From the NCBI GenBank assembly GCA_021463905.1, contig JAJTZA010000038.1, forward strand, positions 1 through 64,000: 64,000 nucleotides of DNA. The letters run 5' to 3'. Of the stretch, positions 44,219 to 52,040 are shown piece by piece (within the stretch, counting starts at the first letter, position 1; every line of letters starts with the position of its first letter). Both the position numbers and the translations under genes were made by a program. Origin of the DNA: Terrimicrobiaceae bacterium (GTDB taxonomy: Bacteria; Verrucomicrobiota; Verrucomicrobiia; Chthoniobacterales; Terrimicrobiaceae). A model generated the notes under the pieces. It was not told the origin of the DNA and did no database searches. It saw nothing but the letters and a program-made list of their open reading frames with translations.

Positions 44219-45501
44219 GCGAGGCCGACGGCAAGGATGGTGAGGTCATCGGGGCGGGGCGAGGTGCCGCGATGGAGTTTCTCGGCGGCGACGAGGTTCT
44301 GGATGAGGCCCTCGGGAGCCGGTTCGAGGGGAGCCTCTGCGAGAGTGGCCGCGATGCGCGGCTCAAAGAAATCCTGCGAGTGGGTGGTGCGCGATTCCGT
44401 TAAACCATCCGTAAAACTGACCAGCCAATCGCCGCGCTGACACGCGATTTTTCCCTGTTGATAGACAACCTTTGGCAAAACGCCCAGTGGCAGGGCCCCT
44501 GGAGTCTCGATTTCCGTGACTGCGCCGGAGGCCTTGCGCAGGAGCGGGCGGCAATGGCCCGCGCTGGCGATTTCGATGCGTTGTGAGGACGGGGTGATGC
44601 GTCCGATCAGTGCGGTGATGAACATGCCGCGGACAATCTGATTGTATAAGGTGGCGTTCAATTTCCCGAGAGCGTCGGCGGGGCTGCTGGTCGAGGCGAA
44701 AACAAATTGCATGGCGCTGATCGTTTGCGCCATGAGCAGTGCCGCCGCCATCCCCTTGCCGGAAACATCTCCAATCCCAAAATAAATCTCGTAGGGATTC
44801 CGGACGAAGACCGCGTAAAAATCCCCACCCACATTGGCAGCCGGCTCGCTAAAGGCCGCAAAGGCGCAGCCATCCGGGAGCTGCTTCGGAATGGCGCGGG
44901 AGAGAAGCTCGGTCTGAATCTCCGAGGCAATGGCCAGGTCGCGCTCGACGCGCTCCTGCCGGCGGCTGCGCTCAAGAGCGCGGATTTTTTCGAGCGCGGT
45001 CGCCGTCAGATTTGCGTAGGCCTCGAAGCCGTCGAGGTCCTCGGCGTCAAATGCGTCCTTTTCGCGGGGGTTGAGCACCTGCAGGACTCCGATCAGAACA
45101 CCATCGCGCTTGAGTGGCGCACACAGGATCGAGCGCGTACGAAAGCCCGTCTGCTTGTCCACCTCTTTGTAAAAACGGTTGTCGGAATAGGCGTCGCGGA
45201 TGAGCAGGCTCTTCCCGTTCTCGAAGACGCAGCCCGCGATGCCCTTCCCCTTGGGGACGCGCACCGGTTTGCGCACAAATTCACCGTCCGCATACGAGGA
45301 GAGTGCCATCTCGAGGGTCTCGCCCTCGGCATCCAACAAAAAGAGCGATGCGGCTTCCGCGCGCATGACCCTCCGCGACACTTCCAGGATGGCCTGCAGC
45401 AGCTCGTCGTATTCGGTAATGGCTGCAATCAACCCGCTGACCTCAACCAGCCCGCGATAGACCGCCAGCGACTTTTTTAAGGACTCAATCTCGGTCTGCA
45501 T
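44215..45501 (-). CDS. GAF-domain PP2C (SpoIIE/RsbU-type) serine phosphatase
   Basis: A 428-residue signalling phosphatase. An N-terminal coiled coil is followed by a GAF sensor domain (ILEVSRRVMRAEAASLFLLD, then VPKGKGIAGCVFENGKSLLI and RSILCAPLKRDGVLIGVLQV). The SpoIIE catalytic domain has SEPAANVGGDFYAVF, GDVSGKGMAAALLMA and FTDGLTES. It should dephosphorylate an anti-anti-sigma protein opposed by the RsbW-like kinase downstream. The ATG at 45501 is preferred over the TTG at 45513. Confidence 0.9.
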   Translation of the reverse strand: MQTEIESLKKSLAVYRGLVEVSGLIAAITEYDELLQAILEVSRRVMRAEAASLFLLDAEGETLEMALSSYADGEFVRKPVRVPKGKGIAGCVFENGKSLLIRDAYSDNRFYKEVDKQTGFRTRSILCAPLKRDGVLIGVLQVLNPREKDAFDAEDLDGFEAYANLTATALEKIRALERSRRQERVERDLAIASEIQTELLSRAIPKQLPDGCAFAAFSEPAANVGGDFYAVFVRNPYEIYFGIGDVSGKGMAAALLMAQTISAMQFVFASTSSPADALGKLNATLYNQIVRGMFITALIGRITPSSQRIEIASAGHCRPLLRKASGAVTEIETPGALPLGVLPKVVYQQGKIACQRGDWLVSFTDGLTESRTTHSQDFFEPRIAATLAEAPLEPAPEGLIQNLVAAEKLHRGTSPRPDDLTILAVGLA

Positions 45502-45552
45502 TTCGCCGACCAATGTGCCACAGAATGCCGCTCCCTGAAAGCGTTTTGCTGG

Positions 45553-46914
45553 TCAGAGGGTCGCCGCCATGAGGCGCGGTAGCAGCTCGCTGATCGGCAC
45601 CCGCTCCTGAGTCATCGCGTCACGGTGACGAAGCGTGACCGTCTCCTTGTGGGTCGGACCATTCTCCCCGAGGGGGTCAAAATCCACCGTGACGCAAAAT
45701 GGCGTTCCCGCTTCATCCTGGCGGCGGTAGCGGCGGCCAATCGCTCCCGTTTCATCGTAAAAGATCTGCATGTGAGGACGAAGGGTTGCTGCAATCCCGC
45801 GCGCCTTGGCCACCAAATCCGGCTTGTTTTTTAACAGAGGGAAGACGCCGCACTTGATCGGGGCCATGCGCGGATGAAAGCGCAGCACCGTGCGCGTCTC
45901 CGTCTGGCCCTTGTCGCCCGTCACAGTCTCCTCGTCAAAGGCCTCGCAAATGAGCGCCAGTGCCGTGCGATCCACACCGGCACTTGGCTCGACCACATGC
46001 GGAATGATTTTCCTTCCCGCCGCCTCGTCAAAGTACTCGAGCGGCTTGCCGCTGTGCTCGATGTGGCGCGAAAGATCATAATCGGTGCGGTAGGCGATGC
46101 CCTCGAGTTCGCTCACTCCAAACGGGAACTCATACTCGAGATCATAGGTTTTTTTGGAATAAAAGGCGCGCTCGCTTTCCGGAATGTCCTTGATCGTAAT
46201 TTTCGAGCGGGGGATGCCAATATCCTCGTAAAACTTGAGGCGTTCCTTGAGCCATTCGTCGGTGAGCCGCAGCCCGTCCTCGGCATGGCAGAAATACTCG
46301 ATTTCCATCTGCTCGAATTCGCGCGAACGAAACGTGTAGTTGCGGGGGTTGATCTCGTTCCGAAACGCCTTGCCAATCTGCGCGATGCCAAAGGGCAGCT
46401 TCTGCCGGGAGGTGTCGAGGACGTTGCGGAATTGCACAAACATGGCCTGTGCGGTCTCGGGGCGAAGATAGACGAGGTTGTCATCATCTTCGAGCGGCCC
46501 GGTGTGGGATTTGAACATCAGATTGAAGGCGCGCGGTGCGGTCAGGTTGCTGCTCCCGCAATGCGAGCAATACTTTTTGCCATCGCGTTCCGGGAGCTGA
46601 TCCGCCCGGTGGCGCGTATTGCAAACACGGCAGTCCACGAGCGGGTCGCTGAAGGTCTCCTCATGCCCGCTGGCCTGCCAGACCCGGCGGTTCATAATGA
46701 TCGAACCGTCCATGCCGACCATGTCCTCTCGCTCGCGCACGTTCCGCCGCCACCAAAAATCCTTCAGGTTCCTCTTCAGCTCGACCCCCAGCGGGCCGTA
46801 ATCCCAAAACCCATTCAGACCGCCGTAAATTTCCGAGGATTGAAAAATAAACCCTCTCCGCTTGCAGAGGCTGACAATCCTTTCCATCCGTGCACTGTGT
46901 TTTTCCTTGACCAT
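45553..46914 (-). CDS. glyS: glycyl-tRNA synthetase, dimeric single-chain type
   Basis: A 453-residue class II enzyme of the alpha2 (eukaryote/Thermus-like) type, not the alpha2beta2 type. It shows VSLCKRRGFIFQSSEIYGGL, the GVELKRNLKDFWWRR motif 1 region, QIGKAFRNEINPRNYTFRSREFEQ-like motif 2, and PSAGVDRTALALICEAFDEE motif 3. A zinc site is suggested by CRVCNTRHR and CSHCGSSN. The C-terminal anticodon domain includes ITPH-like residues and ends TVTLRHRDAMTQERVPISEL. Confidence 0.94.
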   Translation of the reverse strand: MVKEKHSARMERIVSLCKRRGFIFQSSEIYGGLNGFWDYGPLGVELKRNLKDFWWRRNVREREDMVGMDGSIIMNRRVWQASGHEETFSDPLVDCRVCNTRHRADQLPERDGKKYCSHCGSSNLTAPRAFNLMFKSHTGPLEDDDNLVYLRPETAQAMFVQFRNVLDTSRQKLPFGIAQIGKAFRNEINPRNYTFRSREFEQMEIEYFCHAEDGLRLTDEWLKERLKFYEDIGIPRSKITIKDIPESERAFYSKKTYDLEYEFPFGVSELEGIAYRTDYDLSRHIEHSGKPLEYFDEAAGRKIIPHVVEPSAGVDRTALALICEAFDEETVTGDKGQTETRTVLRFHPRMAPIKCGVFPLLKNKPDLVAKARGIAATLRPHMQIFYDETGAIGRRYRRQDEAGTPFCVTVDFDPLGENGPTHKETVTLRHRDAMTQERVPISELLPRLMAATL

Positions 46915-46929
46915 AAGTCTTTTCCAGAT

Positions 46930-48393
46930 TCAGCAACCGGCTTCCGAGAGCGGGATGCCAAGAGCCTCAGCGACGCCTCGTCCGTAGCGGGGATCCGCCT
47001 TATGGCAGTGGGCGATATGCCGGATTTGAACCTCCCGCGTCACACCGTTCATGGCTCGGGCGGTATTCTCGAAGAGCGCCTGCTGTTGTGGGGCGGTCAT
47101 CAGCCGGAAAAGGTTGCCCGGCTGTGAAAAGTAGTCGGTGTCTTCGCGGTGGTTCCAATGGTCGGCGGCACCCTCGAGAGAAAGCGGGGGTTCGCGGAAG
47201 TCGGGCTGTTCCTGCCAGGCACCATGGCTGTTGGGCTCGTAGCCCGCCGTGCCTCCGAAGTTCCCATCCACGCGCATCGTTCCGTCGCGATGATAGAAAT
47301 GCGCGGGGCAGCGAGGCGCGTTCACCGGGATTTGGTGGTGGTTCACGCCGAGGCGGTAGCGCTGCGCATCCCCATAGGAAAACAGGCGACCCTGGAGCAT
47401 CTTGTCCGGCGAGAACCCAATGCCCGGAACGACATTGGCCGGATTAAACGCAGCCTGCTCGACCTCGGCAAAGTAGTTTTCCGGGTTGCGGTTGAGTTCC
47501 ATAACTCCCACCTCGATGAGCGGATAGTCGCCCTTGGGCCACACCTTCGTGAGATCGAACGGATTGTAGGGAACCTTTGAGGCCTCCTTCTCCGGCATGA
47601 CCTGAACAAACAGCGTCCACTGCGGAAATTCCCCGCGCGCAATCGCCTCGAGCAGGTCCCGCTGATGGCTCTCGCGATCCTGGCCCACAAGACGCTCCGC
47701 TTCCGCATCAGTAAGATTTTTAATGCCCTGGCGCGATTTCCAGTGAAATTTCACCCAAAAGCGCTCGTTCTTTGCACTGATAAGGCTGAAGGTGTGCGAC
47801 CCAAATCCGTGCATGTGCCGGTAGGAGGCGGGGATGCCGCGGTCGGACATGACAATGGTCACCTGGTGCAGGGCTTCGGGAAGCGAGGTCCAGAAATCCC
47901 AGTTGTTCTGAGCGGAGCGCATGTTGGTGTGCGGATCCCGCTTTACAGCATGGTTAAGGTCGGGGAATTTAAGCGGATCCCGCAGGAAAAACACCGGGGT
48001 GTTATTGCCCACGAGGTCCCAGTTGCCCTCCTCGGTGTAAAACTTCACGGCAAACCCACGAATGTCCCGTTCGGCATCCGCCGCCCCACGCTCGCCGGCC
48101 ACCGTCGAAAACCGCGCGAAAACTTCCGTCTTTTTTCCCACCTTCGAGAAAATTTTTGCGCGTGAGTACGGGGTGATGTCGCCCGTGACGGTGAACGTGC
48201 CGTAAGCGCCCGAGCCTTTCGCGTGCATCCTGCGCTCGGGGATGACCTCGCGGTCAAAATGCGCGAGCTTTTCGAGGAACCAGACATCCTGCAAAAGCAT
48301 CGGTCCGCGCGGCCCGGCAGTGATCACGTTTTGGTTGTCCGGCACGGGTGCTCCGGCGGCAGTCGTCAGGGGGCATTTTTTGTCGTGTTTCAT
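46930..48393 (-). CDS. katA: monofunctional heme catalase, small subunit clade
   Basis: A 487-residue heme enzyme that disproportionates hydrogen peroxide. The distal His motif is [20 protein letters not shown], the Asn region [20 protein letters not shown], and the proximal Tyr motif [19 protein letters not shown]-site residues ([13 protein letters not shown]) are present. The start at 48393 gives the normal [13 protein letters not shown] opening. The frame to 48492 is a shadow of tpiA. No OxyR- or Fur-type regulator is adjacent. Confidence 0.95.
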   Translation of the reverse strand: MKHDKKCPLTTAAGAPVPDNQNVITAGPRGPMLLQDVWFLEKLAHFDREVIPERRMHAKGSGAYGTFTVTGDITPYSRAKIFSKVGKKTEVFARFSTVAGERGAADAERDIRGFAVKFYTEEGNWDLVGNNTPVFFLRDPLKFPDLNHAVKRDPHTNMRSAQNNWDFWTSLPEALHQVTIVMSDRGIPASYRHMHGFGSHTFSLISAKNERFWVKFHWKSRQGIKNLTDAEAERLVGQDRESHQRDLLEAIARGEFPQWTLFVQVMPEKEASKVPYNPFDLTKVWPKGDYPLIEVGVMELNRNPENYFAEVEQAAFNPANVVPGIGFSPDKMLQGRLFSYGDAQRYRLGVNHHQIPVNAPRCPAHFYHRDGTMRVDGNFGGTAGYEPNSHGAWQEQPDFREPPLSLEGAADHWNHREDTDYFSQPGNLFRLMTAPQQQALFENTARAMNGVTREVQIRHIAHCHKADPRYGRGVAEALGIPLSEAGC

Positions 48394-48412
48394 AGTGAGT
48401 GTGGGTGGAGGT

Positions 48413-49183
48413 TCAGGGGCGCAGGGCGGCCCGGACAATTTGCGCGAAGCTGCGCGCCTCGAGGCTGGCTCCGCCCACGAGGGCACCATCAATGTCGGGC
48501 TGCGACATCAGCGAAGCCGCATTTTCCGGTTTGACGCTGCCACCGTATTGAATCCGAATTTTCTTGGCGACAGCCTCAGTGTACAATTCGGCAAGGACAA
48601 GCCGCACATGCGCATGGGCATCCTGGGCTTGTTCCGGCGTGGCATTGACGCCGGTGCCAATGGCCCAGACCGGTTCGTAGGCGATCACCGCATCAAGAAC
48701 GTCCTCCTCCGGAACCGACCGCAACGCACCCTCAAGCTGCGTCCGCAGGACGTCCTTCTCTTTTCCGGCCTCGCGCTCGGCCAGCGTTTCTCCGACGCAG
48801 AGGATGGGCAGCAGCTCCGTGGCGCAGGCCGCCAGAACCTTCTTATTGATGAGCGCGTCGGTCTCACCAAAAATCTGTCGGCGCTCGCTGTGACCGATGA
48901 TCACATAACGCACAAAAAGCTCGCGCAGCATGAGCGCACTCACCTCTCCTGTGAAGGCCCCCGGCTTTTCGTGATAAAAATTCTGCGCACCCAGCCGGAT
49001 TTGCTGCGAACTCCCCAGCAGCTCGCTCAGCCGGGGCAGGGACGTGAACGGCGGCGCAATGACAATTTCCACGCCGGACACCCCCTCCACAGCCCGCCGA
49101 AACGTCGCCAAAAACGTCTCTGTGTCGGCTACGGTCATGTTCATCTTCCAATTGGCGGCGATAATTTTTTTGCGGGCAGGCAT
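48413..49183 (-). CDS. tpiA: triosephosphate isomerase
   Basis: A 256-residue TIM barrel interconverting DHAP and glyceraldehyde 3-phosphate. Catalytic residues are in AANWKMN (Asn-Lys), [11 protein letters not shown] (His) and [12 protein letters not shown] (Glu). The phosphate loop is [12 protein letters not shown], then [14 protein letters not shown]. Started at the ATG at 49183; the longer frame to 49231 adds non-homologous residues. It lies just upstream of katA, 19 bases apart. Confidence 0.95.
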   Translation of the reverse strand: MPARKKIIAANWKMNMTVADTETFLATFRRAVEGVSGVEIVIAPPFTSLPRLSELLGSSQQIRLGAQNFYHEKPGAFTGEVSALMLRELFVRYVIIGHSERRQIFGETDALINKKVLAACATELLPILCVGETLAEREAGKEKDVLRTQLEGALRSVPEEDVLDAVIAYEPVWAIGTGVNATPEQAQDAHAHVRLVLAELYTEAVAKKIRIQYGGSVKPENAASLMSQPDIDGALVGGASLEARSFAQIVRAALRP

Positions 49184-49351
49184 GGTGATAAAAAGAGACG
49201 CGATGTTACGAAAGCCCCCTCCGCTCCGCAAGACCCAAACGGTTTAACCCAAATCCGCGCACAAGCGCGATTCGCGCAAAAATTCACCGCTGATGAGGCC
49301 GACGAGGCCTGCTCCGGGCGCGGCGAGCGTCTTCTTGCGCCGTTTTGGAGC

Positions 49352-49798
49352 TCAATCCTCAATTTTTTCGGGGGCGACGGACGATTGGGAACCTCTTTTT
49401 GCGATCACTGCCATCGGCAAAGAGCACCCCCTGAGCCTTGAGAAGCCCAGGCCCACGTAACGCAGCGGAGCGCTGGCTTTGCTTTCGTAGCTTTGAGCGG
49501 GAACAAAGGCCACTTCCGCCCACGCCTGATCCAGCGTGACGGTTCGGTTGGCCATGTCGCCGAAGGTGATGTCGGTGCCACTCCTCCTGCCCAATTATCG
49601 GGATTGCTCCAAAGGGTGTTCAAACCACAGCCGCTCCAGACAAAGGATTGGGCGGACGCGGAAAAAAGCGGAAAGTGAAAGGAGGAACTCCAGCGCGATT
49701 GTGCCACCGATTGGGCGGGCCAGTCGAAGGTATCGCCGGGCGACAACCAGAGCGAAGCGGATGAAAATGAAAAGCAGAAGGCGGGTGGTGTTTACCAT
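49352..49798 (-). pseudogene. decayed exported protein, autotransporter-repeat / PEP-CTERM style
   Basis: Three minus-strand frames share one broken gene. The right end (49798 leftward) gives a signal-like MVNTTRLLLFIFIRFALVV. A second frame gives SASAQSFVWSGCGLNTLWSN followed by PDNWAGG, typical of the first strand repeat of verrucomicrobial autotransporter-associated beta-strand proteins. A third frame continues GTDITFGDMANRTVTLDQAW and AEVAFVPAQSYESKASA. At least two frameshifts and a short remaining length (about 150 codons) show decay. The original protein would be a secreted surface protein. The last 130 bases before tpiA (49232-49351) hold nothing I can call. Confidence 0.6.
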
Positions 49799-49860
49799 GG
49801 TGGGAAGTTGGGGAGGTTTGGTGATTGGCTAAGAGTCATTGGTCAGCGGAAATAGGGTTC

Positions 49861-49886
49861 ACACGGAGGACACAGAGGACACGGAG
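49861..49886. repeat. short GGA-rich direct repeat
   Basis: Three imperfect tandem copies of a 9-base unit (ACACGGAGG / ACACAGAGG / ACACGGAG). Similar GGA-rich short repeats occur between genes in many environmental genomes. It lies in the 190-base gap between the decayed surface-protein gene and the histidine kinase. Its function is unknown. Confidence 0.6.
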
Positions 49887-49988
49887 AATGCCGGGCTTGC
49901 ACATCCTCCGTGGAATGAGATAGTTTCCGGGATAGCCATCTGGGTGCCTCCGCGTCCGGGTGGTGATGCTTGCGAGAATCCCACGACA

Positions 49989-51536
49989 ATGAGCGCAGAA
50001 CACAACACGCCTCTTTGGAACAAGCTGGAGTATTTTCATGGTGCATTTGTCCATTCTGCCATGGGGATGGCACTGGTTTCTCACGAAGGCAAATTTTTGG
50101 ATGTAAATCCGGCACTCTGTGGTTTTTTGGGGTGTTCGCGGGATCAGTTGCTTCAAACCGATTTTCAAGCGATCACCCACCCGGGGGATTTGGCGCAGGA
50201 TCTGGCCTTCGCACAGCAACTTTGGGAGGGCGAACGCGACTGGTACTCGATGGAAAAGCGCTACATTTCCTTCCAGGGTCAAATCCTCTGGGCGCGGCTC
50301 ACGGTCTCCCTGGCGCATGAAGAGCAGGAGCGCCCCGCCTTCTTCATTTCCCAGGTGCAGGATATTGCCCGCGAGCGGCTGGCCGCCGAGGAGATTCTCA
50401 GCAGCCGCGAACGCCTGCGCCAGACCGCTCTGGCCGGCAATGTCGGAACATGGGAATACAATTTTACCACCCAGCAGGTGGACTGGAATGAAGTGACTTT
50501 TGCCATCCACGCCATGACTCCGCAGGATTACATGCCCCATCCAGACAACACACGGGAATTCCTGCACCCGGACGATGCGGAGCGGGTTCTGGGCGGCATC
50601 CGGGATTTTATCGCCAGCGGACAGGAGACCTTCCAGACCGAATACCGCATCCGCCGCCACAACGGGGAAATCCGCCATCTGCGCACGGGGGCCGGTCTGC
50701 TGCGGGATGAGTCCGGTCACCCCCTGCGACTTTATGGTACTCTCATTGACCTCACTGACGAAAAGTTGGCGATTGAGTCCGCGCAGGCGGTCAGCCGGGC
50801 CAAGGGGGAATTCCTCACCATGACCAGCCATGAGATCCGGACGCCCATGAACGGGATTCTGGGGTTCATCGAGCTGCTGCAGGCCACCCCCCTGAATGAA
50901 ATCCAGCGGGACTACGTCGAAACCATCGCTGCCAGCGGACGACGGTTGCTCGAGGTGGTCAACGACCTCCTCGATCTGGCCCACATCGAAACCGGCTCGC
51001 TCCCGGTGCGCCCCGCTCCGTTTTCCCTGCGCCCCTGCGTCCAGGATGTCCTGGAAACCCTGCGACCCATCGCTCAGGAAAAGCACTTGGATTTGTCCCT
51101 GGACTTCCCGGAGGGTTTACCGGCGGCAATCGTGTCCGACCGGGGTCGCCTCTCGCAAATCCTCACCAACCTTCTCGGTAACGCTATCAAGTTTACCGAA
51201 CACGGCGGCGTCTCACTGGCTGTTTCCGGTGAACCGCCTGCATCCGAACACACGGACGGGTGCGGAGACGGGAGCGGGGACGGAGACGAATGGACATGGA
51301 AATTCACGGTGGCCGACACCGGACCGGGAATTCCTCCCGAAGACCTCCCAAGGATTTTCGAGGCGTTTTATCGCGGAAGCGCAGCCAAGACGTCGGGAAG
51401 CGGACTCGGGCTGATGATTTCCCAGCGCATTGTCGCCCTCCTGGGCGGCAACATTTCCGTCTCCAACAGACTCCCGCACGGAGCAGAGTTCTGCGCCACC
51501 ATCCTCGCTCCCCGCGCTCCGGACAAACCGCAATAA
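49989..51536 (+). CDS. PAS-domain sensor histidine kinase, apparently cytosolic
   Basis: A 515-residue kinase. Two PAS domains cover about residues 18-130 and 145-255, the second with the PAC-like LRLYGTLIDLTDEKLA. The H-box is TSHEIRTPMNGILGF with H281 as phosphorylation site. The ATPase part has the N-box ILTNLLGNAIKFTEHG, G1 VADTGPGIPPED, and G2 SGSGLGLMISQRIVALLGG. No membrane span and no receiver domain are seen, and no response regulator gene is adjacent, so it is an orphan here. The ATG at 49989 begins the conserved part; an open frame to 49839 runs through the repeat and is not convincing. Confidence 0.9.
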   Translation: MSAEHNTPLWNKLEYFHGAFVHSAMGMALVSHEGKFLDVNPALCGFLGCSRDQLLQTDFQAITHPGDLAQDLAFAQQLWEGERDWYSMEKRYISFQGQILWARLTVSLAHEEQERPAFFISQVQDIARERLAAEEILSSRERLRQTALAGNVGTWEYNFTTQQVDWNEVTFAIHAMTPQDYMPHPDNTREFLHPDDAERVLGGIRDFIASGQETFQTEYRIRRHNGEIRHLRTGAGLLRDESGHPLRLYGTLIDLTDEKLAIESAQAVSRAKGEFLTMTSHEIRTPMNGILGFIELLQATPLNEIQRDYVETIAASGRRLLEVVNDLLDLAHIETGSLPVRPAPFSLRPCVQDVLETLRPIAQEKHLDLSLDFPEGLPAAIVSDRGRLSQILTNLLGNAIKFTEHGGVSLAVSGEPPASEHTDGCGDGSGDGDEWTWKFTVADTGPGIPPEDLPRIFEAFYRGSAAKTSGSGLGLMISQRIVALLGGNISVSNRLPHGAEFCATILAPRAPDKPQ

Positions 51537-51569
51537 AACCCCACTGCTGTCGCGCGGGGCCACGCGCGC

Positions 51570-52040
51570 TCAGGCGCGGCGGGCGGGTTTGCCTGACCGG
51601 AACGCCGCGATGAAAAAGAGTGCGGCGGCGATGCAGATGCACGAGTCGGCCACATTGAAGGCCGGCCAGTGACCATAGAGCGGCAGGATAAAATCCAGAA
51701 AGTCCACGACGTGGCCGTGCCAGAGGCGGTCGGTCAGATTCCCGGCGATTCCAGCCAGGAGCAGTGCGGCACCCGCGCGTGATGGCTTGTCTTGAAACGC
51801 TCCCTTGCGCATCAGCCAGACCAGAATGAAAAACGCAACCGCCGAGAGGACTGCAAAAAACACGCTGGCACGCTGGAACATGCCAAAGGCCGCCCCGGTA
51901 TTGTACACGCGAACGATATTAAAAAATCCGGGAATGACATGGATTTCGTGCCCTTCGGGGACAGTGGCGAGTACGGCCCATTTGGTGAGCTGATCCAGCA
52001 GGTAGAGCGGGACGGTCAGTCCATAGAGGCCCCGCTTCAT
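51570..52040 (-). CDS. lspA: lipoprotein signal peptidase
   Basis: A 156-residue, four-span aspartic protease that removes the signal peptide from prolipoproteins. Catalytic Asp motifs are GNLTDRL and FNVADS. FFNIVRVYNTGAAFGMF is also diagnostic. The ATG at 52040 overlaps the ileS stop (ATGA), the common ileS-lspA order. Its substrates here include Pal and the RND adaptor. Confidence 0.94.
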   Translation of the reverse strand: MKRGLYGLTVPLYLLDQLTKWAVLATVPEGHEIHVIPGFFNIVRVYNTGAAFGMFQRASVFFAVLSAVAFFILVWLMRKGAFQDKPSRAGAALLLAGIAGNLTDRLWHGHVVDFLDFILPLYGHWPAFNVADSCICIAAALFFIAAFRSGKPARRA

